Positions 42,865-51,908 of a DNA stretch of 64,000 nucleotides are shown one piece after another. Source of the stretch: Crassaminicella profunda (lineage in GTDB: Bacteria; Bacillota; Clostridia; Peptostreptococcales; Thermotaleaceae); assembly GCF_019884785.1 (NCBI RefSeq), contig NZ_CP082326.1, forward strand, positions 186,001-250,000, read 5' to 3'. Both the position numbers and the translations under genes were made by a program. The notes below the pieces were generated by a model. That model was given only the letters and a program-made list of their open reading frames with translations. It did no database searches and had not been told where the DNA came from. Position 1 is the first letter of the stretch. Each line of letters begins with the position of its first letter.

Positions 42865-45219
42865 ATGCGTAAGATGCAAAGAGAATTTTTATTAGAAGGT
42901 CTTGGCTGTGCCAATTGTGCAGCAAAAATGGAAAGAAGAATAGAAAAAATCCAAGGGATTACCCATGTAAGTATAAGTTTTGCCACTAAAAAATTGATAA
43001 TAGAATGGGATACTTATGAATTAGAAGAAATAAAACAAAAAGTTAAGGAAATCGTACAAAAAATAGAACCTCATGTACAAGTGATTGATAAAAGTAAAAA
43101 GGAAAAGCCTCTAAAGAAGAGAAATAATCATGATATTCACCAAGATTGCTGTGGAGAACCCCATGGACATGACCACGGACATGAAGAGCATGGGTATGAA
43201 GATTGTTGTGGAGGTACCCATGGACATGAGGAACATAGACATGAAAGTTGTTGTGGAAAAACCCACGGACATGAGGAACATGGACTTGAAGGTTGCGGTG
43301 AAGAACCCCATGAACATGACCACGGACATGAGGAGCATGAACATGAAAGTAGTGGAGAACACAATCATGATCATGGAGAGTTGAATAAAAAACAAATCAT
43401 TACTTTAACTAGCGGAGCTATATTATTTTTCACAGCTATGATTTTCAAATTTAGCTTCGTTACAGAACTTTCATTATATGTGATTAGTTATTTATTAATC
43501 GGTAAAGATGTTTTACTCAAAGCCATAAGAAATATTCTCAGGGGAGAATTTTTAGATGAAAACTTCTTGATGACTATAGCAGGGATTAGTGCTTTTGCTA
43601 TAAAAGAATTTCCAGAAGCTGTAGCCGTGATGTTGTTCTTTAGAGTAGGTGAGTTTTTTGAAGGTGTAGCTGTAAATCGTTCAAGAAAGTCTATAGAAGC
43701 CTTATTAGATATTCGACCTGATTTTGCAAATTTAAAAACGAAGAAAGGTGTTCTTAAAGTATCTCCAGAGGAAGTAATGATCGGTCAATTGATTATTGTA
43801 AAGCCAGGAGAAAAAATACCATTAGACGGAAAAGTTATAGAAGGAACATCTATGTTGGATACATCCGTACTGACAGGAGAATCTGTACCACGAAAAGCCC
43901 AAGTTGGAGATGAAGTTTTTAGTGGAGCAATTAATCAGAATGGTGTTTTAACTGTTGAAGTTACAAAAGCTTTTGGAGAGTCAACTGTATCTAAAATATT
44001 AGAATTAGTTGAAAAAGCAAGTAGCAAAAAAGCACAAACAGAAAAATTCATTACAAGATTTGCAAGATATTATACCCCATCTGTCGTATTTGTAGCGTTA
44101 ATGCTAGCTATAATACCACCGTTGTTCGTTGAGGGAGCAACGTTTACAGAGTGGATCTATAGAGCAGCTATATTCTTAGTTGTATCTTGCCCATGTGCAT
44201 TAGTGATTTCTATTCCCCTTGGATTCTTTGGAGGAATTGGTGGAGCTTCTAAAAATGGCATACTTATTAAGGGCGGAAATTATTTGGAAGTTTTAAATAA
44301 GGTAGATGCAGTTGTATTTGATAAAACAGGAACCATTACAAAGGGTGTATTTAAAGTTACTAAAATAAACACAGTAAAAGATTTTAAAGAAGAAGATTTA
44401 ATTTATTATGCGGCCTATGCTGAATATTATTCAAATCATCCAATTGCTGTATCTATACGAAAAATTTATCATGGGGAAATTAAAGAAGAAATAATGAAAG
44501 ACTATGAAGAAATATCTGGACATGGTGTAAAGGTAATAGTAGATGGAAAAGTGGTATTAGTAGGAAATAAAAAGCTAATGGAAAAATATCATATAGAGCA
44601 TGAAGAAATAAATGAAATAGGAACTATTGTGCATATAGCAGTAGAGGGTAAATATGCAGGAGCTATGATCATATCAGATGAAATAAAAGAGGATTCGTTG
44701 GAAGGAATTAAAAAACTTAAAAAATTAGGGATCAAAAAATTAGTTATGCTCACGGGAGATCATAAAAAAGTTGCAGAGGCTATTGCAAAAGAAATAGGAA
44801 TAGATGAAGTTCATGCAGAGTTATTACCCCATGAAAAGGTTGAAAAGCTTGAAGCATTACAAAAGAACATGAAAGAAAACATTGCATTCATTGGAGATGG
44901 TATCAATGATGCACCTGTACTTGCAAGGGCAGATATAGGTGTAGCTATGGGAGGACTTGGTTCTGATGCAGCTATAGAAGCTGCAGATGTAGTACTCATG
45001 ACAGATGAAATTAGCAAGATGGCAGCAGCTATTCAGGTTGCAAATAGAACAAGAAAAATTGTATGGCAAAATATTATTTTTTCATTAGGAATAAAAGGGA
45101 TTGTCATGGTATTAGGTGCAGCGGGTATGGCGAACTTGTGGGAAGCAGTTTTTGCAGATGTAGGGGTAGCTTTGATTGCTATATTTAATGCTATGAGAGT
45201 GATGAACTATAAAGCTTAG
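42865..45219 (+). CDS. cadA: Heavy-metal P1B-type ATPase (Cd/Zn/Pb exporter) with His-rich insert
   Basis: A 784-residue P1B ATPase. An N-terminal heavy-metal domain has GCANCAAKME (Cys15 and Cys18). Residues about 89-172 are a His/Cys/Glu-rich insert of repeated HGHEEH and CCG units. Then come the membrane helices, the TGES actuator motif, the CPC metal motif (Cys442-Pro-Cys444), the phosphorylated Asp486 in DKTGTITKG, SNHPIAVSI, and GDGINDAPVLARADIGVAMG. The CPC plus CadC context point to Cd/Zn/Pb export. The ATG at 42865 has AAGGGGGAGAG; an ATG at 42838 overlapping cadC is less likely. Confidence 0.93.
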   Translation: MRKMQREFLLEGLGCANCAAKMERRIEKIQGITHVSISFATKKLIIEWDTYELEEIKQKVKEIVQKIEPHVQVIDKSKKEKPLKKRNNHDIHQDCCGEPHGHDHGHEEHGYEDCCGGTHGHEEHRHESCCGKTHGHEEHGLEGCGEEPHEHDHGHEEHEHESSGEHNHDHGELNKKQIITLTSGAILFFTAMIFKFSFVTELSLYVISYLLIGKDVLLKAIRNILRGEFLDENFLMTIAGISAFAIKEFPEAVAVMLFFRVGEFFEGVAVNRSRKSIEALLDIRPDFANLKTKKGVLKVSPEEVMIGQLIIVKPGEKIPLDGKVIEGTSMLDTSVLTGESVPRKAQVGDEVFSGAINQNGVLTVEVTKAFGESTVSKILELVEKASSKKAQTEKFITRFARYYTPSVVFVALMLAIIPPLFVEGATFTEWIYRAAIFLVVSCPCALVISIPLGFFGGIGGASKNGILIKGGNYLEVLNKVDAVVFDKTGTITKGVFKVTKINTVKDFKEEDLIYYAAYAEYYSNHPIAVSIRKIYHGEIKEEIMKDYEEISGHGVKVIVDGKVVLVGNKKLMEKYHIEHEEINEIGTIVHIAVEGKYAGAMIISDEIKEDSLEGIKKLKKLGIKKLVMLTGDHKKVAEAIAKEIGIDEVHAELLPHEKVEKLEALQKNMKENIAFIGDGINDAPVLARADIGVAMGGLGSDAAIEAADVVLMTDEISKMAAAIQVANRTRKIVWQNIIFSLGIKGIVMVLGAAGMANLWEAVFADVGVALIAIFNAMRVMNYKA
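43139..43378 (+). repeat. Imperfect repeats encoding the His-rich insert of the metal ATPase
   Basis: About four related units of 45-66 bases, each with a CATGGACATGA-like core, encode alternating CCG and HGHEEH peptides. The units differ in length and by point changes, suggesting expansion by slippage or unequal recombination. Confidence 0.75.
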
Positions 45220-45282
45220 GTTTTGCATATACAAGAGCTTACACTTATGAGATAACCATTTATATAAGTGGTGGTACAAATT

Positions 45283-45316
45283 GATTCAGGTAGGGAAATC
45301 CTTATCTGAATCTTTC
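45283..45316 (+). terminator. Hairpin terminator after the metal ATPase
   Basis: GATTCAGGTAGGG (45283-45295) pairs with CCTTATCTGAATC (45300-45312) with two G-U pairs; a short TTT follows. Confidence 0.6.
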
Positions 45317-45388
45317 ATGTTGAGTTTTGATAAAGACATTTACAATTCAGATAAAAAGAGATAATAGAAAAGAAGGGATGCTTGGAAA

Positions 45389-46783
45389 ATGAAAAGTGAG
45401 GAATGTTCTCGGAATATTAGAGATCGGTTTTCTAAATATTATTCTAGATTCAATCAAAAGGGGAATGGGAAAATATACATAGGGTTGCTTATGGCTACAC
45501 TGATCATAGGGATTACTGTGTTCTTTTATATGAATGGTGTTGGGTATATTGTTAAAATAGATGGAAAAGAAGTAGGGATTGTAAGAAACAAGGAAGATTT
45601 GAATAAGATTGTTGATGCGTTGGAAACTTCATTAAAAGAAAAATATAATACAGATATTGTATTTGATGAACGAATTATATTTGAAAGTACCAAAGCAAGG
45701 GATGAAGAATTATCTAAACCCGAAAATTTAGAAAAAAATCTACAGAAATTTTTAGATTTTAAAGTAAAGGCTTATAGTATCAAAGTAGACAATAAAATCA
45801 TTGCTAGTCTACCAAAAAAAGAAGATACAAAGAAAGTTCTAGAGGCAGTGAAAAAAGTTTATGTAGATGAAAAAAAGGAATATGATAAGATTTATTTTGT
45901 TGAGAAAGTGAAGGTTGATGAAATAAAAGTAGCAACAAATCAGTTAAAGACTTATGAAGATGCAATAAAAATCATTTCACAAGGAACAGAAAAAGAAGAA
46001 CTGTATGAAGTGCAAGAAGGGGAAAATTTTTGGACCATTGCAGAAAAAAACAAGTTAAGTGTAGATGATTTAATGATAGCAAATCCTAGTATAGATCCAG
46101 AAAAATTACAGATTAAACAAAAGATTAGTTTGGTTGTAGCCAAGCCCCTTTTGACTGTTGCAACAGTTGAAAAAGAAAAATATGAAGAGGATATTCCTTA
46201 TGAATCAAAATTTGAAGAAACCAACCGTTTATATAAAGGAGATAAGAAAATAAAAGCAAAGGGTCAAGTGGGGAAAAAAGAAATATTAGCAGAGGTTGTA
46301 AGGTATAATGGTACGGAAATCTCTAAAAAGACTTTAGAAGAAAAAGTTGTCAAGAAGCCTAAAACAGAAATTGTATTAAAAGGAACAAAAATTCCTCCAC
46401 CAGATAAAAGTACAGGAGCATTTAATAATCCAACGAGAGGAGTGCTTACTTCTAGATTTGGGCCTAGATGGGGAAAAACTCATAGAGGCGTTGATATAGC
46501 TGCTAAAACAGGAACTCCTGTAAAAGCAGTAACTACAGGAATCGTTATTTTTTCTGGATGGAAGGGTAATTATGGAAACTGTGTGATCATTAATAATGGA
46601 AACGGCATACAGACTTTATATGCCCATAACAATAAGCTTTTAGTGAAAAAGGGAGAGAAAGTTACAAAAGGACAAGTCATTTCCTTAGTAGGAAGTACTG
46701 GAAATACTACAGGACCACATGTTCATTTTGAAGTAAAGAAAAATGGAGTTCTTGTGAATCCATTGAAATATGTAAAATATTAA
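45389..46783 (+). CDS. Membrane-anchored LysM/G5/M23 peptidase
   Basis: A 464-residue envelope protein with one membrane helix near residues 30-51, an extracellular region of about 150 residues, a LysM peptidoglycan-binding domain (YEVQEGENFWTIAEKNKLSVDDLMIANP, about 207-250), a G5-type domain (about 255-335) and a C-terminal M23 (lysostaphin-type) zinc peptidase domain with FGPRWGKTHRGVDIAA and the HVHFEV motif. M23 enzymes cut peptide cross-links in peptidoglycan. The metal-ligand His residues (HRGVD, HVH) are visible, so it may be active. GAAGGGATGC precedes the ATG. Monocistronic between hairpins. Confidence 0.92.
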   Translation: MKSEECSRNIRDRFSKYYSRFNQKGNGKIYIGLLMATLIIGITVFFYMNGVGYIVKIDGKEVGIVRNKEDLNKIVDALETSLKEKYNTDIVFDERIIFESTKARDEELSKPENLEKNLQKFLDFKVKAYSIKVDNKIIASLPKKEDTKKVLEAVKKVYVDEKKEYDKIYFVEKVKVDEIKVATNQLKTYEDAIKIISQGTEKEELYEVQEGENFWTIAEKNKLSVDDLMIANPSIDPEKLQIKQKISLVVAKPLLTVATVEKEKYEEDIPYESKFEETNRLYKGDKKIKAKGQVGKKEILAEVVRYNGTEISKKTLEEKVVKKPKTEIVLKGTKIPPPDKSTGAFNNPTRGVLTSRFGPRWGKTHRGVDIAAKTGTPVKAVTTGIVIFSGWKGNYGNCVIINNGNGIQTLYAHNNKLLVKKGEKVTKGQVISLVGSTGNTTGPHVHFEVKKNGVLVNPLKYVKY

Positions 46784-46808
46784 GACCTAAGCTTTTAAGC
46801 TTAGGTCT
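46781..46808. terminator. Perfect bidirectional terminator
   Basis: AAGACCTAAGCTT (46781-46793) pairs perfectly with AAGCTTAGGTCTT (46796-46808), between convergent genes and overlapping the peptidase stop codon. Confidence 0.9.
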
Positions 46809-46815
46809 TAATATT

Positions 46816-48288
46816 TTACCCTTTATAATTTCTAGGAGATACCCCTGTAATTTTTTTAAATACTCTACTAAAATAATTAGGATCACTATAGCCAATTTTT
46901 TTATAGATTTCTTTTATTGGAATGTCATCTAGAAGCATTTTTTTTGCTTTTTCAATCCTTATTTCTGTTAGAAATTCAATGAAATTAGCTCCGGTTTCTT
47001 GTTTGAATAATTTACTAAGATAATAACTGCTGATGGCAAATTGATAGGATAAATCTTCTAGTTTTAGATCAAGATGATAATTTTTGAGGATATACTCCTT
47101 AATAGCATGAATAATTTGACTGTTTTTGCTTTTGTAATCATCCATGTAGTTTTTCACTTCTTGGGAGATGGATTTTTTTATGATAGAACTATTTTTTTTA
47201 TCCTTTACAAGCTGTATGCTGTTTTCAAAATATATTTTTTCTTTTTCTGTATAAGCACCATATTGTAAACAGTTTAATATTTGCAATGTTTCAAAATAGA
47301 AGGCTGTGTGATCTTCAAATTCTTTTTTAGTAATAATTTCAATGATTTTTTCAAATTCTACAAGATATTTTTCGTTAGAATGTACGATTTCATGACATAT
47401 TTTGAATCTTTCTATTAAAGAGTAATCATTATTTTTTGCTGCTTTTATGGAAAGATTTTTTCTTACTTTAAGGATACTCCCTTTAAGATTTTCAATTTGT
47501 TGATTTTGTACAAAGGAATAGTTTATGTTTATATTTTTATTTCTTCTAAAATTTAAATATATTTCTTGTAAATTTTCTTCTACATCCATTTTTTCAAAAT
47601 CAAATTTTTCAATAAGGATATATAGAATATGATGATAAGAAGATAAGATACATTCATTTCTTTTTTTTAATAATTTATAGGAAGTATCATATAACTCTCT
47701 TAAATCTGTAGGATTGGTTATATTTTTAATATGAATACCTATTAAAAAATAATTTTCAAAATTAAATTCTAAGAGGTGAGTAGTCTCTACAATTTCCTTT
47801 ATTCTTTTTATATTTTCTTCTAAGATGATAGAAATAAATCTTTCTTGCATGACGGATTTTATACCGATAAGATTCTCTTTTAATCTTAATTTTTCTTTTC
47901 TATCTTCTTTTTCTTTTTCAATTACTTCTTTGATTTCTGAAAGAAGTGCAATAAGCTTTTTTCGGCGAACAGGTTTTAAAAGATAATCATAAACATCTAA
48001 TGAAAGGCTTTCTTTTGCATAGGAAAAACAATCATATGCGGAAAGAATAATGATTTTAACGTCTTTTTGTCTATTTCTTATTTCTCTAGCTGCTTGTATA
48101 CCATCGATGCCAGGCATTTTGATATCTAAGAATATAATATCAGGCCGGTATTCTTCTGCGTATTCAATGGCTTCTCTTCCGTTTTTTGCTTCAGCTACAA
48201 TTTCTATATCATCAAAGTTTTTCGTAATGATAGCACGAACCCCTTGTCTTTCAACAGGTTCATCATCTGCAATTAATATTTTTATCAT
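46816..48288 (-). CDS. Response regulator, YesN/AraC type
   Basis: A 490-residue regulator: an N-terminal receiver (MIKILIADDEPVERQGVRAII, phospho-Asp in IIFLDIKMPGIDG, Lys in LLKPVRRKK), a long helical middle region (about 130-370), and a C-terminal AraC helix-turn-helix pair (LEDLSYQFAISSYYLSKLFKQETGANFIEFL, and IKEIYKKIGYSDPNYFSRVFKKITGVSPRNY). It probably activates the sugar ABC operon in response to its kinase partner encoded just upstream. The gap to the kinase gene is two bases, indicating translational coupling. Confidence 0.93.
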   Translation of the reverse strand: MIKILIADDEPVERQGVRAIITKNFDDIEIVAEAKNGREAIEYAEEYRPDIIFLDIKMPGIDGIQAAREIRNRQKDVKIIILSAYDCFSYAKESLSLDVYDYLLKPVRRKKLIALLSEIKEVIEKEKEDRKEKLRLKENLIGIKSVMQERFISIILEENIKRIKEIVETTHLLEFNFENYFLIGIHIKNITNPTDLRELYDTSYKLLKKRNECILSSYHHILYILIEKFDFEKMDVEENLQEIYLNFRRNKNININYSFVQNQQIENLKGSILKVRKNLSIKAAKNNDYSLIERFKICHEIVHSNEKYLVEFEKIIEIITKKEFEDHTAFYFETLQILNCLQYGAYTEKEKIYFENSIQLVKDKKNSSIIKKSISQEVKNYMDDYKSKNSQIIHAIKEYILKNYHLDLKLEDLSYQFAISSYYLSKLFKQETGANFIEFLTEIRIEKAKKMLLDDIPIKEIYKKIGYSDPNYFSRVFKKITGVSPRNYKG

Positions 48289-48290
48289 TT

Positions 48291-49682
48291 TTATTCCACC
48301 TTTGGGATAATTATTTTGATCATGGCACCGCCACTAGATTGATTATAGAAAAATAAAAGTCCTTTATTTTTGTAAAATAGTTTTAATCTCTCAATTACGT
48401 TATGAAGACCGATACTGCTAGAAGGTTTTGATTTTATATGATAATCATGTGAAAAGCCCTTTCCGTTATCTTCTATTTTGATGAGTATATAGTTGCCCTT
48501 CTCTGTAAGTGTGAAAACAATTTTACCGCCTTCTTCTTTTCCTTCGAGACCATGTTTAAAAGCATTTTCCACAATAGGTTGAAGGGAAAGGAGTGGGATT
48601 TTGTAGTTTAAGAGATTTTCATCAATATTTTCTATAAATTGAACCCGATCAGAAAATCTAGTTTTTTGTATAGAAATATATTCTCGAAGATATTCTATCT
48701 CGTCCAAGAGTTTTACTTGTGAAGAAGGATTTCTAAGGGTATATCGAAGGAAATCTGATAAAGATTCTATTAAATCACAGGTTTCGTCAGCTCCTTCTAG
48801 GATTGAAGTTTTTGCTATTACATTTAAGGTGTTAAAAAGAAAATGAGGGTTAATTTGAGATTGTAATGCTAAAAATTGGGCTTCTTTCTCAAGTTCTGTT
48901 TTTCTTTTTACTTCTCTCATAAGGTTTTTTATTTTTTCAACCATGAGGTTGAAGGTATTTGATAAAATGGAAATTTCATCTTGACTATGGACTTGGATGT
49001 TCTCTACTTTAAAATTTCCCTTAGAAATTTCAAGGGCATTTTTAGTGATTTTTTTTATATTTTTAATCAACTTAGATGAAAATATGAAAACAAAGAGGAT
49101 ACTTAGAAAAATGCTTAAGGCAAATATGAATAATATTGTTTTTGAAAAATTACTATTGTGTTGAAGGATGAGGGAATAGTTTTTAAATCTGTTTTCATAA
49201 ATATGGTTATTGATTTCATCTAAACCTTCAAGGATATAATTGTATACTTTTAAGGCATTATTGTAGTTTCGAATATACCTTTCATCTGCTGTGCTAAGGG
49301 CTACCCGAAAAGTACCTTCACAGTATTTTTCATAGTTAGATAAAAGTTTTTGAAGGTCTGTACATGCGTTGAAAACTTCTATTGGAGGATTTTCATTTTT
49401 AAAATCTTTTATAGCAAAGGATGCTGAATTAATAGAAGAATAGATGGTATCAATATAATTGGTAGATCTAGTTAATAAAAGATTGTCCAAAGCTATTTTA
49501 CTACTGGTGATAGAGGATTTTATGTTGTTTAACATACTGATATCTTCTATAAAGTGGTTGTATTCATTAGAAATTCGATTGATGGTATAGAGGCTATAAA
49601 GGGCAACCCAGGCAAGGAGAATAAGAATCAGTAGATAGCTTACGATTAGTTTTTCGTTGATGGATATAAACTTATTCTTCAT
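48291..49682 (-). CDS. Sensor histidine kinase, YesM/LytS type
   Basis: A 463-residue membrane kinase with helices near residues 13-33 and 183-203, a four-helix-bundle-like sensor region between them, a HAMP domain, the His_kinase motif LQSQINPHFLFNTLNVIAK with its phospho-His, and HATPase boxes (QPIVENAFKHGLEG, EDNGKGF, SSIGLHNVIERLKLFY). It overlaps the upstream binding-protein-like gene by 11 bases and has GGAGAA before its ATG. Together with that protein it should sense a sugar outside the cell and phosphorylate the YesN-type regulator. Confidence 0.93.
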   Translation of the reverse strand: MKNKFISINEKLIVSYLLILILLAWVALYSLYTINRISNEYNHFIEDISMLNNIKSSITSSKIALDNLLLTRSTNYIDTIYSSINSASFAIKDFKNENPPIEVFNACTDLQKLLSNYEKYCEGTFRVALSTADERYIRNYNNALKVYNYILEGLDEINNHIYENRFKNYSLILQHNSNFSKTILFIFALSIFLSILFVFIFSSKLIKNIKKITKNALEISKGNFKVENIQVHSQDEISILSNTFNLMVEKIKNLMREVKRKTELEKEAQFLALQSQINPHFLFNTLNVIAKTSILEGADETCDLIESLSDFLRYTLRNPSSQVKLLDEIEYLREYISIQKTRFSDRVQFIENIDENLLNYKIPLLSLQPIVENAFKHGLEGKEEGGKIVFTLTEKGNYILIKIEDNGKGFSHDYHIKSKPSSSIGLHNVIERLKLFYKNKGLLFFYNQSSGGAMIKIIIPKVE

Positions 49683-50610
49683 CTAAATTCTCCTTGTCTA
49701 TATAGAGTAGGTCATCAAAAACAGCATCTTCAACAAAATTTCCTTTTTTTATGTCAATTATGCTTTCGATGGCTTTATTCCCTAAACTATAAGGATTTTT
49801 TATAAATACACCTTCAATAACTCCTTTTTGCACAAATCGTTTCGTTCCTTGCATACCGCCCATACCAATAATTTTAATCTTTCCTACTTTATTGAGTCTT
49901 ACAAGAACTTGTCCAGCTAGGTAGGTGGAATATTCATCATTACAGATAATCCCTTTTATGTTTTTATTTTTTATGACCATATCTTCTATGATTTTATAGG
50001 TATTTACCTTTTTTTCATCCATATAGGAAACATCGATGATGTTTATTTTTTCATATTCATTTGCTTTATTATAGATACCTGTGAGTCTTAAAGTGTTTTC
50101 TTCACTGCTCATGATGAGTCCAATTTCTCCATGATCATTTAAAACTTCAAAAAGCTTTTCAGCCATCATATTTCCTGCATAATAATGATTGATTCCGATA
50201 TAAGCATTTCTTTTACTATCTAAAACGTCCCCATCTATAGTAATAAAGGGAATATTTCTTTCAATAGATTTATTGACTAAGTTTTTATAGTCATTATCAT
50301 TGAGTGTATAAGAAATGATTCCATCACAATCAGATTCTATTGCTCGATCGATCCTAGAAAGATGTTTTTCTTTATTAAAATAGTTGATTTTTAGAATACT
50401 GACACTTACATTATTTTCATTGGCAGACACAACAATACCTTTACTGATTTTGTCCCAATAATCATTTTCTTCTTTTGGAATGAAAATAAAGTGATAATCT
50501 TTATTTTTTATATAGGACAAAGGATTTGTAGCGTTGTATATACTTTGTGGACGAAGAAGAATGGTAACGATCATGAGTAGAAATATAAGAAATAAGACAT
50601 ATTTTTTCAA
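49672..50610 (-). CDS. Membrane-anchored sugar-binding sensor protein (PBP type 1) of a three-component system
   Basis: A 312-residue protein with an N-terminal hydrophobic anchor (YVLFLIFLLMIVTILL) lacking a lipobox Cys, followed by a type 1 periplasmic-binding fold: IFIPKEENDYWDKISKGIVVSANENNVSV, CDGIISYTLND, IPFITIDGD, IGINHYYAGNMMAEKL, GIICNDEYSTYLAGQVLVRL and IKIIGMGG. It resembles the sugar sensors encoded beside YesM/YesN systems, not a transporter component. TTG start at 50610 with AAGGAGGATG. First gene of the three-gene minus-strand unit and divergent from the XylF-like gene. Confidence 0.88.
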   Translation of the reverse strand: MKKYVLFLIFLLMIVTILLRPQSIYNATNPLSYIKNKDYHFIFIPKEENDYWDKISKGIVVSANENNVSVSILKINYFNKEKHLSRIDRAIESDCDGIISYTLNDNDYKNLVNKSIERNIPFITIDGDVLDSKRNAYIGINHYYAGNMMAEKLFEVLNDHGEIGLIMSSEENTLRLTGIYNKANEYEKINIIDVSYMDEKKVNTYKIIEDMVIKNKNIKGIICNDEYSTYLAGQVLVRLNKVGKIKIIGMGGMQGTKRFVQKGVIEGVFIKNPYSLGNKAIESIIDIKKGNFVEDAVFDDLLYIDKENLDEE

Positions 50611-50661
50611 TGCACATCCTCCTTTTTCAACAATATTCTAAACTTTTATTCTATTATAGCG

Positions 50662-50705
50662 TTTCTTCACTTTTTTGCAAGGTAAATCACAAAAAAGTGA
50701 AGAAA
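50662..50705. promoter_or_regulatory. Perfect 16-base inverted repeat in divergent promoter region
   Basis: TTTCTTCACTTTTTTG (50662-50677) and CAAAAAAGTGAAGAAA (50690-50705) are exact complements 12 bases apart. The position between the sensor operon and the XylF-like gene makes it a strong candidate binding site for the YesN/AraC-type regulator, or alternatively an RNA hairpin in the sensor leader. Confidence 0.65.
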
Positions 50706-50714
50706 ACGTTTTCT
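50701..50714. promoter_or_regulatory. Palindromic cre/LacI-type site AGAAAACGTTTTCT
   Basis: A perfect 14-base palindrome that overlaps the last bases of the 16-base inverted repeat; it matches cre except at the outermost positions. It lies about 105 bases upstream of the XylF-like gene. Confidence 0.55.
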
Positions 50715-50775
50715 TGAGATTTTGAATGAACTATAATTTTAAGATTTTCGACAACTATTTCAAGATGGAACAAGC

Positions 50776-50803
50776 TATAATAAGTTTAAGGAAAACATTT
50801 TCA
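50776..50803 (+). promoter_or_regulatory. Probable -10 box and operator of the XylFGH-like operon
   Basis: TATAAT at 50776-50781 is followed nine bases later by GGAAAACATTTTCA (50790-50803), a cre-like site placed over the expected transcription start. The -35 region (TCGACA at 50748) is too far for a normal spacer, consistent with a promoter needing an activator. Confidence 0.5.
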
Positions 50804-50819
50804 CAAGGGAGGAATTATA

Positions 50820-51902
50820 ATGATTAAAGGTTTCAAGAAAACATTGGCAATTATTTGTGTATTAGCATTATCTATAGGTGCCTTTGCAGGATGCGCAAAG
50901 AAAGAAGAGCCTAAGGCAGCTGAAACAGATGGAAATGAAAAGAAAGAAATTGTTATAGGTTTTTCAATGGATACCCTTAAGGAAGAAAGATGGCAAAAGG
51001 ATAGAGATATTCTTACAGCTAGAGCAAAAGAGCTTGGCGTAAAAATATTAATCCAAGCTGCTAATGGTGACGATAACAAACAAATCGCTCAAGCTGAGAA
51101 TATGATTTCTCAAGGGGTAGATGTACTAATGGTTGCACCACATAATGCTGAAGTTGCAGCTGCAATAGTTGAAAATGCACATGCAGAAGGAATTCCAGTA
51201 CTTTCATATGATAGACTGATTAAAAATGCTGATGTAGATCTTTATGTATCCTTTGACAATGAAAAGGTTGGTAATTTACAAGGAGAGTATATTACAAAAT
51301 TAGTTCCAAAAGGAAATTATGTGTATATTGGTGGTTCCCCAACAGATAATAATGCAACTCTTTTCAAAAAAGGTGCTATGGATGTATTAAAACCACTTGT
51401 AGACAGTGGAGATATTCATATTGTATATGAGCAAATGTCTAAAGACTGGCAACCATCAGAAGCACAAAAACATATGGAAAATGCTTTAACAGCTAACAAA
51501 AACAAAGTAGATGCTGTAATTTGTGCAAATGATGGTACTGGTGGAGGAGCAATATCAGCTCTTGCTGAACAACAACTTGCAGGTAAGGTACCTGTAACTG
51601 GTCAGGACGCTGAACTTGCAGCTTGTCAGAGAATCGTTGAAGGACAGCAATCTATGACTGTTTACAAACCAATTCCAAAGCTTGCTGCAACTGCATTAGA
51701 TTTAGCTATAAAAATGGCAAACAAGGAAGACGTTGAAACCAATTCAACTGTAGAGAATGGAAAAATTGATGTACCTTCTTATCTACTTGAGCCAGTAGTA
51801 GTAGACAAAGAAAACATGATGGATACAATCATTGCTGATGGATATCATCCATTCGATGAAGTTTACAAAAATATTTCAGAATCAGAAAGACCAAAACAAT
51901 AA
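50820..51902 (+). CDS. xylF: Sugar ABC transporter substrate-binding lipoprotein (XylF-like)
   Basis: A 360-residue lipoprotein (lipobox AGC near residue 25) of the D-xylose-binding type: EIVIGFSMDTLKEERWQKDRDI, IQAANGDDNKQIAQAENMISQGVDVLMVAPHN, IPVLSYDRLIKNADVDLYVSFDNEKVG, DWQPSEAQKHMENAL, AVICANDGTGGGAISAL and PVTGQDAELAACQRIVEGQQSMTVYKP. These match XylF/ChvE-type proteins, so an aldopentose or related hexose is likely. AGGGAGGAATT precedes the ATG. A terminator-like hairpin follows. Confidence 0.9.
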   Translation: MIKGFKKTLAIICVLALSIGAFAGCAKKEEPKAAETDGNEKKEIVIGFSMDTLKEERWQKDRDILTARAKELGVKILIQAANGDDNKQIAQAENMISQGVDVLMVAPHNAEVAAAIVENAHAEGIPVLSYDRLIKNADVDLYVSFDNEKVGNLQGEYITKLVPKGNYVYIGGSPTDNNATLFKKGAMDVLKPLVDSGDIHIVYEQMSKDWQPSEAQKHMENALTANKNKVDAVICANDGTGGGAISALAEQQLAGKVPVTGQDAELAACQRIVEGQQSMTVYKPIPKLAATALDLAIKMANKEDVETNSTVENGKIDVPSYLLEPVVVDKENMMDTIIADGYHPFDEVYKNISESERPKQ

Positions 51903-51908
51903 TAGTAA

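Noticed and set aside
43111-43395. Open frames on both strands across the His-rich part of the metal ATPase
   Set aside because: They are shadows produced by the repetitive CATGGACATGA-like coding repeats.
50662-50705. Invertible promoter switch
   Set aside because: The inverted repeats are only 12 bases apart and no recombinase gene is nearby, so inversion is not plausible; an operator or RNA stem fits better.
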